A DNA stretch of 64,000 bases from Mucilaginibacter achroorhodeus. GTDB taxonomy: Bacteria > Bacteroidota > Bacteroidia > Sphingobacteriales > Sphingobacteriaceae. The position numbers were made by a program, and so were the translations under genes. Of this stretch, positions 53,016 to 62,018 are shown piece by piece. Where the stretch lies: contig NZ_VOEI01000004.1 of assembly GCF_007846095.1 (NCBI RefSeq), forward strand, positions 1 to 64,000, in the 5' to 3' direction. Each line of letters starts with the position of its first letter. The stretch's first letter is position 1. The notes below the pieces were generated by a model. The model did not search any database, was not told the DNA's origin, and worked only from the letters and a program-made list of their open reading frames with translations.

Positions 53016-54611
53016 TCAGGTTTGTATAACGCCAACATTGTAGCGTTCGGTAATAGGGGCGTGGTTGGCCGCCTCAATACCCATTGATATAATTTTGCGG
53101 GTCTCCTGCGGGTCTATCACGCCATCCGTCCATAAACGTGCCGCAGCGTAGTACGGACTTAACTCATTGTTATATTTCCGGGTTATCTCGTCAAGCAGTT
53201 CTTTTTCTTTCTCAGGATCAACCTCAATGCCTTTGCTTTTCAGGGCTGCTTCTTGTATTTGCAGCAAGGTTTTAGCGGCCGAGGCGCCGCTCATTACAGC
53301 CATTTGCCCGGTAACCCAGCTGTAGATAAGCCTCGGGTCGTAAGCCTTACCGCACATGGCATAATTGCCTGCGCCATAAGAGTTGCCCAAAATAAATGTG
53401 AATTTAGGCACCACAGAATTCGCCATTGCCGATACCATTTTGGCACCATCTTTTATGATGCCGCCATGCTCAGACCGGCTGCCAACCATAAAGCCGCTTA
53501 CATCCTGCAGAAAAACCAGGGGTATTTTCTGTTGATTGCAGTTCATGATAAAACGTGCCGCTTTATCTGCCGAGTCGGAGTAGATCACACCGCCCATCTG
53601 CATTTCGCCTTTTTTAGATTTTACCATTTTGCGCTGGTTGGCAACAATGCCTACAGCCCAGCCGTTTACGCGACCTAAGCCACAAATAATGGTTTGGCCA
53701 TAAAGCTCTTTATATTGCTCAAAATCAGAGTTATCAACCAGTCGGTCAATAATTTCAAGCATATCGTAAGGCTTCGTCCTGTCGGCCGGTAAAATGCTGT
53801 AGATCTCAGTAGGTTTCTTTTTGGGCAGAATAGGCTCCGCGCGGTCAAAGCCGGCTTTATCATTATGGCCCATCTTGTCGAATACTTTTTTGATGGCATC
53901 CAGGCAGGCTTTATCGTCAGGATATTTATTATCGGTAACGCCCGAGATCTCCGAATGCGTGCTGGCACCACCTAATATTTCGTTATCAACGGTTTCGCCG
54001 ATAGCCGATTTTACCAGGTATGATCCCGCCAGGAAAACGGAACCGGTACCTTCAACAATAAAAGCATAGTCTGACATGATGGGCAAATAAGCGCCACCCG
54101 CCACGCAGCTGCCCATAATAGCCGAAACCTGCACCACACCCATTGAGGACATGCGCGCATTGTTCCTGAAGATGCGACCAAAATGTTCCTTATCAGGGAA
54201 AACCTCATCCTGCATCGGCAAGAAAACACCGGCGCTGTCTACCAAATAAATGATAGGGATACGGTTCTCCATAGCAATTTCCTGCGCACGCAAAATTTTC
54301 TTAGCCGTAATAGGGAACCATGCACCAGCCTTAACAGTCGCATCGTTCGATACGATGATACACATGCGGCCTTTAACGTAGCCCATTACGGTAACCACAC
54401 CGCCACCCGGGCAACCGCCTTCGTCGGCGTACATGCCATCGCCGGCAAAAGCGCCAACCTCAAGCAGCTCGGCTCCCTGGTCAACAAGATAGCTGATGCG
54501 CTCGCGGGCGGTCATTTTACCTTTAGCTTTGTGCGATTCTATTTTTTTAGGGCCACCGCCAAGTTTTACTTTTTCAAGTCTTTGCGATAGTTCTGTAAGT
54601 AGATCATCCAT
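53016..54611 (-). CDS. mccB: Acyl-CoA carboxylase carboxyltransferase subunit (methylcrotonyl-CoA type)
   Basis: A 531-residue beta-subunit that moves CO2 from carboxybiotin to acyl-CoA. Two crotonase-like halves are visible. MGSCVAGGAYLPIMSD (about 167-182) and VFLQDVSGFMVGS are oxyanion loops, and GNSYGAGNYAMCGKAYDPR and RLWTDGVIDPQETR match 3-methylcrotonyl-CoA carboxylase beta. Leucine degradation is the likely role with the downstream acyl-CoA dehydrogenase. The biotin-carrying alpha-subunit is not in this window. A 28-bp palindrome lies upstream. Confidence 0.85.
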   Translation of the reverse strand: MDDLLTELSQRLEKVKLGGGPKKIESHKAKGKMTARERISYLVDQGAELLEVGAFAGDGMYADEGGCPGGGVVTVMGYVKGRMCIIVSNDATVKAGAWFPITAKKILRAQEIAMENRIPIIYLVDSAGVFLPMQDEVFPDKEHFGRIFRNNARMSSMGVVQVSAIMGSCVAGGAYLPIMSDYAFIVEGTGSVFLAGSYLVKSAIGETVDNEILGGASTHSEISGVTDNKYPDDKACLDAIKKVFDKMGHNDKAGFDRAEPILPKKKPTEIYSILPADRTKPYDMLEIIDRLVDNSDFEQYKELYGQTIICGLGRVNGWAVGIVANQRKMVKSKKGEMQMGGVIYSDSADKAARFIMNCNQQKIPLVFLQDVSGFMVGSRSEHGGIIKDGAKMVSAMANSVVPKFTFILGNSYGAGNYAMCGKAYDPRLIYSWVTGQMAVMSGASAAKTLLQIQEAALKSKGIEVDPEKEKELLDEITRKYNNELSPYYAAARLWTDGVIDPQETRKIISMGIEAANHAPITERYNVGVIQT

Positions 54612-54646
54612 TTAGTAACGGTTTATTTAGATAACGCCAAATTAGG

Positions 54647-54674
54647 AAAAATACTATGCATGCATAGTATTTTT
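54647..54674. promoter_or_regulatory. 28-bp palindromic operator candidate upstream of carboxyltransferase gene
   Basis: AAAAATACTATGCA is followed at once by its exact inverse TGCATAGTATTTTT. The centre is 49 bp before the start codon. On the minus strand a near-match to the -7 box (TAATTTGG, 54644-54637) lies just downstream, so a bound dimer would cover the promoter. The T-run could also suggest a small terminator, but no gene ends here. The regulator is unknown. Confidence 0.55.
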
Positions 54675-54841
54675 AAAAGAAAATTTTATCTAATTGTTTT
54701 ATCAGATCGAAAAAACTGGCGTAGTACGCATCAAAAGCCTGGAAATTATCAAGTAAATAAAATGCGGATGGATAGGGAAGGTGTTGTTTAGCTGCGTGAC
54801 TTAAGGCCTTTGCCTGGTTTGATAAGATTTAAACTTAAATA
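54675..54841. other. Spacer without recognised feature
   Basis: I see no coding frame, repeat family or clear hairpin between the palindrome and the MarR gene stop. Confidence 0.5.
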
Positions 54842-55288
54842 TTATTTTATCAGCCTTATTAGCAGATCGTCAAACACTGCTTTGTCTTTAGCTACGTTTT
54901 TGAAAAACACATCATCTACCTGCTTAACAACTTGATAAGCTTCCCTCAAGGTTTGTGTGCCTTTTTCTGTCATTTTTAACCGCTTGGCACGACTATCTCC
55001 CGAATCTTTTACTCTCTCTAAAAATTGCTTTTTCTCCAAGGTCATCAAAACTTTAGAGGTCATCATTTTATCGGTATTTGCATAATCTGCTAACTGCTGC
55101 TGGGTAACTGTGTGCTGTTTTTGGCTCAACCAGTATAAACCTGCCATCAGCGAGAACTGGGTAAGCGTAAGACTCATTTTGCCTAACGCCCTGTTCATAT
55201 TAAGTTGCCACTTCATGGTAACTTGCCAAAGCAAATATCCGCTGTTCTCTTCCGGTTCTTTATATGAAAATACCTTTTCTGTATCCAT
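54842..55288 (-). CDS. MarR family transcriptional regulator
   Basis: A 148-residue winged-helix dimer. QQQLADYANTDKMMTSKVLMTLEKKQFLER (about 63-92) contains the recognition helix and wing start, and DSGDSRAKRLKMTEKGTQTL is the wing with the DxRxxR-like turn. No Cys-based redox sensor is seen. It begins one base after the EVE gene stop (TAAATG), so they are co-translated. It may regulate its own VOC-EVE-MarR run. No ligand can be proposed. Confidence 0.85.
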   Translation of the reverse strand: MDTEKVFSYKEPEENSGYLLWQVTMKWQLNMNRALGKMSLTLTQFSLMAGLYWLSQKQHTVTQQQLADYANTDKMMTSKVLMTLEKKQFLERVKDSGDSRAKRLKMTEKGTQTLREAYQVVKQVDDVFFKNVAKDKAVFDDLLIRLIK

Positions 55289-55708
55289 TTAGTTCTGCAT
55301 TTGAGACGTTATAAAGTCAAAATCATGTTTATTGATCTCAAAGAAACCCGTTCTGAAAATATAGCCCCACTTTTCTTTGACCTTGATAAACTCGAGACCA
55401 TCGATCAATGGCCTTATCTCGGCTTCATTAATCTTCTCGTACAATGCCTTTCGCCGGTACGGTTTAAAGGTTGATGTCATTTCGTGCTGAAAAATAGTAT
55501 CATCAGTTATTGTAGCCAGCGCAACAAAACGTTGGCATAATTCTTTTTGGCCGATGAACGTTTTTGAGGCATAGTATAAAACCTTATCTCCTGCAGCCAT
55601 TCTTTTTAGCGGCGCGTGCTTGCCATGGTTAACCTGTACAATACCGGCTTTTTCACCATCAAGGGCGTGGTCATGTGAGGTGACCACCACCCAAAATCTT
55701 GTTGTCAT
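55289..55708 (-). CDS. EVE (PUA-like) domain protein
   Basis: A single-domain protein of 139 residues. FWVVVTSHDHALDGEKAGIVQVNHGK and GDKVLYYASKTFIGQ (shown as GDKVLYYA near 41-48) fit the UPF0310/EVE fold, related to YTH and PUA domains. EVE domains bind modified bases in DNA or RNA in the families studied. The C-terminal FRTGFFEINKHDF closes the aromatic cage side. Overlaps the VOC gene by 1 bp and abuts the marR gene. Confidence 0.8.
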   Translation of the reverse strand: MTTRFWVVVTSHDHALDGEKAGIVQVNHGKHAPLKRMAAGDKVLYYASKTFIGQKELCQRFVALATITDDTIFQHEMTSTFKPYRRKALYEKINEAEIRPLIDGLEFIKVKEKWGYIFRTGFFEINKHDFDFITSQMQN

Positions 55709-56079
55709 CAGTCTTCTTTTGTTTCCTGTAAAGTTATCGAATAGCCGTCAGGATCAGCTATCACCAGTATCCTGCCAAACGGCGTAGGATGAATGTCTTT
55801 AACTATCGATATCTTCTCTGCGTTCTTTTCCAAAAAGGTATCCAGGTTACCTACGCTAAACCATACAGCTACACCCCAGCCAAGCAGGTTTGCTTTAGAC
55901 AGTTCTATCATTGGTTTTCTGATAGCGAATGCAGCGCCGTTCTTTTGCTCAAATACGATAGCATCCGGCGGGGATTTGGCCACCTGTTTAAAGCCTAAGA
56001 CTTCCGAATAGAATTTTCCTGATACTTCAAGGTCACTCACCTGGAGCGACACGAAACTAAGTTGTGTTGGATATGACAT
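55708..56079 (-). CDS. VOC family (glyoxalase/bleomycin resistance) protein
   Basis: The protein has 123 residues with two beta-alpha-beta-beta-beta modules of the vicinal-oxygen-chelate fold: LQVSDLEVSGKFYSEVLGF near 12-30, and DPDGYSITLQE near the end. The metal-binding His/Glu pattern is incomplete, so it may be a binding or sequestration protein rather than an enzyme. First gene of the VOC-EVE-MarR run. Confidence 0.78.
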   Translation of the reverse strand: MSYPTQLSFVSLQVSDLEVSGKFYSEVLGFKQVAKSPPDAIVFEQKNGAAFAIRKPMIELSKANLLGWGVAVWFSVGNLDTFLEKNAEKISIVKDIHPTPFGRILVIADPDGYSITLQETKED

Positions 56080-56190
56080 AATAGTAAATTTAGTAGTTAC
56101 GACTACTAAATTAGATAAAAGAAATTGAGCTACACTATTTCGATGGTCATCATTTCATCACATTCGTGCCGAACGAAAGTGAATTGAAAA

Positions 56191-56224
56191 AAAATGCCAA
56201 AGCAGTATCGCTTTGGCATTTTTT
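56191..56224 (-). terminator. Terminator of katG
   Basis: AATGCCAAAGC and GCTTTGGCATT form an 11-bp stem with a 6-nt loop, with A- and T-runs on both sides. It lies 19 bp past the katG stop. Could work on both strands. Confidence 0.9.
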
Positions 56225-56242
56225 ATAATAAACAATATAGGC

Positions 56243-58534
<2,292 letters not shown>

Positions 58535-58589
58535 TTAGTATCTGATGATTAACAAATGTGAAGGTAGGAGTTAAACAAACACAATACCA

Positions 58590-58604
58590 ATCGAATTTTT
58601 CGAT
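58590..58604. promoter_or_regulatory. Dyad ATCGAA-N3-TTCGAT between katG and dGTPase gene
   Basis: A perfect 6-bp inverted repeat, 71 bp from the katG start. ATCG-N7-CGAT has the geometry of an OxyR half-site (ATAG-N7-CTAT), though the sequence differs. An oxidative-stress operator is plausible by position only. Confidence 0.35.
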
Positions 58605-58664
58605 AACGAATAGGGAAAAGTTATGAGGCTGATAACTATATTTATAATTATTAAAACCTAAGTC

Positions 58665-59903
58665 ATGATTACAAAAGAACTTCTGGATTATTGTAAAGAA
58701 AGAGAAGCACAAATTCAAACAGTTAAAAATATAAGAGTTCATAATGAATACCCTGGTATTACAGATTACTATCGAAATAATGCTGATATAGATTATTCGA
58801 GGGTATTATACTCATCGTCTTGTAGACGTTTGCAAGGGAAAATGCAATTATTTATACCTAAGAGTCAAGTATTTTATAGAAACAGATTAACTCATAGCCA
58901 TGAAGTAGCTCAAATTGCAAAAACTATTAGCAAAAGGTTAAAATTAAAAGATAATTTGACTGTTCAAACTTGTTCACTTGCGCACGATATTGGGAACCCG
59001 CCTTTTGGACACGCAGGTGAGATTTTTCTTAGCGGAGTTTGCGTGAGTAGTCCTTATGAAGGAAATGCGCAAACATTTAGGATACTTAATTTTATTGAAG
59101 AAAGACATCACGATTTTAATGGATTAAATCTAACTATTCGGACAATGCTGGGGATTGTCAAATATTTCAAACCAGAAACAGAAATTAAAATAGAAGAAGG
59201 TGAAGAAAAAATTTTAACTAATAAAAAGTTCCTTTACAAAAAGGACTACGAGTTGGTAGAAAAGTGGCTAAATACCTACAACCTTAGTCATAAGACGATA
59301 GATTGTGAAATTATGGATTTAGCAGATGAAATCGCTTATGCGATTCATGATTTGGAAGACGCGCTAAAATTAAAATACTTTACCATTGATGAGCTATTAT
59401 ACGAATTTTCTATTCGAGACGAGTATAAAGATGTAATGTTGAAATTTAAAAAATTCAATGTCCGCGCTCGAAAGTTTGCTGAGCAAGCAGGTGCTTATGA
59501 AACATCAGAAGAATATGCCATGCTTTATCGAAAGGAACTAACATCGTTATTAGCTGCTGCATTTGTAACGGATGTAGATTTAATTGATGGTAAATTGGGT
59601 TACAAAGCTTTAGGCCTATTGGTTAGCGGATTGAAGAAGTTAGTATTTGAATCAATTAAGAGACAACCGGATATTATTGAATATGAACAATTGGGCAAAC
59701 ATGTTTTAACAAAACTTTATCAAGTTTATAATGATCATGAATACAATAAGGATATGGTTTTATTACCTGCTAATTATCGCAACATTGAAAAATGGGAGAG
59801 AAGAGTTCAGGATTACATCGGTGGTATGATGGACATCTATGCAATCCAACAGTATGAAAAATACTTTGGAAAATTGGATAACAAAGGAATATATTTTAAA
59901 TAA
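58665..59903 (+). CDS. dGTPase-like dNTP triphosphohydrolase
   Basis: An HD-domain hydrolase of 412 residues that splits dGTP (or other dNTPs) into nucleoside and triphosphate. SRVLYSSSCRRLQGK and the metal histidine H77 in NRLTHSHEV come first, then the HD pair H107-D108 in LAHDIGNPPFGHAGE, and a later Asp in IMDLADEIAYAIHDLED (about 214-230). Complete. Codon choice is much more AT-rich than in its neighbours: the line 58681-58740 is 27% GC by count, against 50% for 57781-57840 in katG. This suggests recent transfer. Such genes can limit phage by depleting dNTPs. Confidence 0.85.
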   Translation: MITKELLDYCKEREAQIQTVKNIRVHNEYPGITDYYRNNADIDYSRVLYSSSCRRLQGKMQLFIPKSQVFYRNRLTHSHEVAQIAKTISKRLKLKDNLTVQTCSLAHDIGNPPFGHAGEIFLSGVCVSSPYEGNAQTFRILNFIEERHHDFNGLNLTIRTMLGIVKYFKPETEIKIEEGEEKILTNKKFLYKKDYELVEKWLNTYNLSHKTIDCEIMDLADEIAYAIHDLEDALKLKYFTIDELLYEFSIRDEYKDVMLKFKKFNVRARKFAEQAGAYETSEEYAMLYRKELTSLLAAAFVTDVDLIDGKLGYKALGLLVSGLKKLVFESIKRQPDIIEYEQLGKHVLTKLYQVYNDHEYNKDMVLLPANYRNIEKWERRVQDYIGGMMDIYAIQQYEKYFGKLDNKGIYFK

Positions 59904-59954
59904 GCATATTCCTTTGTTGGAAGCCTTTCTTGAACGCGATGCCTTATAAAATAT

Positions 59955-61085
59955 TTACGCAGCGATGGGCTGCAATAAAGCAGATAATAAATTCACCACC
60001 CGATCAATCTCTTCAGCGGTATTAAAACGGCTGAACGAGAAGCGTACCGTATTGCGACCGGGGCGCAGTTTTAATGCCTGTAATACGTGTGAGGCGGCCC
60101 CGGTTGAGCAGGCACTGCCACCGGATACTGCTATGCCTTGTTCGTCCAAACATCGCAGCAGATCGTCCCCGGTATTGGGCAGGCAAACGCTAAGCACCGT
60201 GTATAAACTTTTATCTGCGTTGGCAGAATTGCCATTAAAGCTAACGCCGCTGATATTATCTAACAAGCCTGCCACCAACTGGTCTTTTAGTGATTGTATA
60301 TATAGTTGATGTTGATTCAGATCGGCATAAGCCAGCTGCAGCGCTTTAGTAAGGCCTACTATACCTGCTATGTTTTCTGTACCCGCCCTTAATTTTGCTT
60401 CCTGGCCGCCGCCGTGCAGCAGTTGGGTTAGGGGAGTACCCTTGCGGCAGTACAAAAATCCCACGCCCTTTGGCCCATGAAATTTATGTGCCGATGCAGC
60501 AAGATAATGAACCTTCAGTTTTTGCAGATCATGAACATAGTGACCTATTGTTTGCACCGTATCGGTATGGAAAAGCGCTTTATATTTTTCGCAAAGTTCG
60601 CCGATTGCAGCTATATCATTTAAGTTGCCTATCTCGTTATTTGCATGCATTACTGATACAAAGCTTTTTGGATGCTGTTGTAGCAAGCTTTCCAGATGTA
60701 TAAGGTCCAATGTTCCCTGAGCATCATGTTCGATGTAGCTTATTTTGATCTTACCTTTTCTCTCAAATTGTTGCAGGGTGTGCAATACTGCATGGTGTTC
60801 AAATTTGGTGGTGATAACATGCTCAACTCCTGCACCATAAATAGCAGATTGGATAGCGGTATTATCTGCCTCGGTGCCGCCGGATGTAAATATGATCTCC
60901 TCCGGGCTGGCATTCAATAATTGCGCAATGGTTTTGCGGCAACTATCCAGCGTATCTTTAACTTCTCTGCCAAACGCATGATGAGATGAAGCATTGCCAA
61001 AGTGCTGCAGGTAATACGGCGTCATGGCTTCAAATACTTGTTTATCTAATGGAGTTGTTGCGGCGTTATCAAGGTAAATTTTCAT
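59955..61085 (-). CDS. Cysteine desulfurase (NifS/IscS-like)
   Basis: A PLP enzyme of 376 residues that takes sulfur from cysteine for Fe-S clusters or thio-modification. PLP lysine is K201 in SAHKFHGPKG, and the catalytic Cys is C326 in SGGSACSTGAA. The extended Cys loop marks the group-I (NifS/IscS) type rather than SufS. HTDTVQTIGH and TSGGTEADN are in place. Its leader carries a SAM-I riboswitch, so expression should fall when SAM is plentiful, which is unusual for a general Fe-S desulfurase. A role in sulfur recycling is possible. Confidence 0.9.
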   Translation of the reverse strand: MKIYLDNAATTPLDKQVFEAMTPYYLQHFGNASSHHAFGREVKDTLDSCRKTIAQLLNASPEEIIFTSGGTEADNTAIQSAIYGAGVEHVITTKFEHHAVLHTLQQFERKGKIKISYIEHDAQGTLDLIHLESLLQQHPKSFVSVMHANNEIGNLNDIAAIGELCEKYKALFHTDTVQTIGHYVHDLQKLKVHYLAASAHKFHGPKGVGFLYCRKGTPLTQLLHGGGQEAKLRAGTENIAGIVGLTKALQLAYADLNQHQLYIQSLKDQLVAGLLDNISGVSFNGNSANADKSLYTVLSVCLPNTGDDLLRCLDEQGIAVSGGSACSTGAASHVLQALKLRPGRNTVRFSFSRFNTAEEIDRVVNLLSALLQPIAA

Positions 61086-61155
61086 ATGTTAAATAAATTA
61101 ATGTCTTTATGAAACTTACCAGTTCGCCGGGGCTTGGCAGCAGAACGCTGCTATT

Positions 61156-61264
61156 GCTTATCTTTCTCCATTAATTACAGGAGCAGGATTTAGCACCTTT
61201 TACCAAAGTGGTACAGGTTGCTAAGACGTCGTAGGGCCATTCCCTCGGTCTTTCTGGATAAGTT
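61156..61264 (-). ncRNA. SAM-I (S-box) riboswitch
   Basis: On the minus strand the leader reads ACTTATCCAGAAAGACCGAGGG, then AATGGCCC, TTAGCAACC, GGTGCTAAATCCTGC and GGAGAAAGATAAG (in pieces). These are the conserved S-box parts. The first and last segments close stem P1, and GCAACC...GGTGC forms P3. The aptamer starts about 180 nt upstream of the desulfurase ATG. Downstream AGCAG/CTGCT and GTTC...GAAC hairpins may be the expression platform. By family, SAM binding switches the gene off. Confidence 0.88.
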
Positions 61265-61330
61265 TTAAAGAACGTTTCGACAACAAATATACAAATAATA
61301 TATAAAGTCTATAGTTTTTGTAGATTTTTT

Positions 61331-61361
61331 TTTGATTTTTCATTTCAGGTGTTTACTTTTG
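61331..61361 (+). promoter_or_regulatory. Promoter of the Cys leader peptide
   Basis: TTTG (61331-61334), exactly 19 bp, then TACTTTTG (61354-61361): a full match to the Bacteroidota housekeeping promoter. Start of transcription should be near 61368, about 17 nt before the leader ATG. Confidence 0.75.
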
Positions 61362-61384
61362 TCCTGTCAGATAAGAAAAACAAC

Positions 61385-61462
61385 ATGAGCATCAACGCTA
61401 AAATATCTACGTCCGCTGTTAAATCGAGCTTTTCTCAAAGGCTTGGTTATTGTTGTTGTTGA
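61385..61462 (+). CDS. Putative cysteine leader peptide (ends Cys-Cys-Cys)
   Basis: A 25-codon frame starts with MSINAKIS and ends RLGYCCC followed by TGA. The three Cys codons are TGT TGT TGT, at the very end, as in leaders that sense Cys-tRNA. A consensus promoter lies directly upstream. CAAAGG inside the frame (61436-61441) can pair with CCTTTG (61472-61477), and GCAT/ATGC nearby may compete. No protein gene follows on this strand. The next genes are two tRNA-Cys genes. It is divergent from the SAM-I-controlled desulfurase. Peptide expression is not proven. Confidence 0.6.
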   Translation: MSINAKISTSAVKSSFSQRLGYCCC

Positions 61463-61656
61463 ATTTTTGCATCCTTTGAAATGCTTTGATTTTACGAGTT
61501 TTATATAATAGATCGTTTGGGTCTGTGATTCACACTATTTTTCAAACAATAAATTTTAAGGGATTAGTCCCTTTAAAATCTCTCCAGTAAGGAGAGATTT
61601 TTAAAAACAATCTTCTAAAGCCCCTCTCCAAAGGAAAGGGGTGGGGAGAAGCTAAG
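61463..61656. repeat. Spacer between Cys leader and tRNA-Cys genes, with REP-like pair
   Basis: The first half (61463-61556) is AT-rich, with a possible small hairpin. A short AAGGGATTAGTCCCTT hairpin at 61559-61574 is followed by the GC-rich family (CTCTCCAGTAAGGAGAG, then CCCCTCTCCAAAGG...GGGGTGGGGAG), ending at 61654, 2 bp before the first tRNA. Confidence 0.6.
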
Positions 61657-61726
61657 GTTAGGTGGCCGAGAGGCGAGGCACGGGTCTGCAACACCTGTTA
61701 CAGCGGTTCAAATCCGCTTCTAACCT
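61656..61726 (+). tRNA. tRNA-Cys (GCA), copy 1
   Basis: Acceptor GGTTAGG pairs with TCTAACC (last pair G-U), with discriminator U at 61726. Anticodon stem CGGGT/ACCTG surrounds loop CTGCAAC with anticodon GCA at 61688-61690. TTCAAAT T-loop is near 61708. The CCA end is not encoded. The anticodon stem has a G-U pair and the T-loop is TTCAAAT, so it differs from copy 2 at many positions. U73 and GCA are tRNA-Cys identity features. Confidence 0.85.
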
Positions 61727-61743
61727 CTAGTTAAAAAACAAAA

Positions 61744-61815
61744 GGCGGGGTGGCCGAGTGGTTAGGCGGGCGTCTGCAAAACGCCAAACAACGGTTCGAA
61801 TCCGTTCTCACGCCT
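61744..61815 (+). tRNA. tRNA-Cys (GCA), copy 2
   Basis: The body TGGCCGAGTGGTTAGGC is typical of Bacteroidota tRNA-Cys. Anticodon stem GGCGT/ACGCC holds loop CTGCAAA with GCA at 61776-61778. T-loop TTCGAAT. The acceptor GGCGGGG against TCACGCC leaves one G-A mismatch and one G-U pair. Discriminator U at 61815. No encoded CCA. It lies 17 bp after copy 1. Confidence 0.87.
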
Positions 61816-61851
61816 CTTTTAAGTTTCTCATCTCAGGTTTATAATTGGTTA

Positions 61852-61882
61852 CAAAGTGCCCCTGCCCAACAGGGGCCTTTGT
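61852..61882 (+). terminator. Terminator after tRNA-Cys pair
   Basis: CAAAG-t-GCCCCTG and CAGGGGC-CTTTG form a 12-bp stem around a 5-nt loop, followed by TTG T-rich sequence. Confidence 0.75.
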
Positions 61883-61972
61883 TGTTTATGTCTGAACCCG
61901 AATTGAAAGAATTTCAGGGATAACAGAATTCTAAAAATTCAATAAATTATTTCGATTCGCTTTCAGACAAAA

Positions 61973-61998
61973 AAAGGCTGCGAAATTTCGCAGCCTTT
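61973..61998 (-). terminator. Terminator of the susCD transcript
   Basis: AAAGGCTGCGAAATTTCGCAGCCTTT is shown here as two 13-nt halves, AAAGGCTGCGAAA and its exact inverse. On the minus strand a T-run follows. It lies 21 bp past the susD stop. Confidence 0.9.
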
Positions 61999-62018
61999 AA
62001 AATGAAGTTTTTTAAGTA

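Noticed and set aside
61895..61950. GAATT-rich stretch after the tRNA-Cys pair, similar to the AGAATT-word elements.
   Set aside because: Words are too irregular and no second arm is present, so it is not listed as an element.
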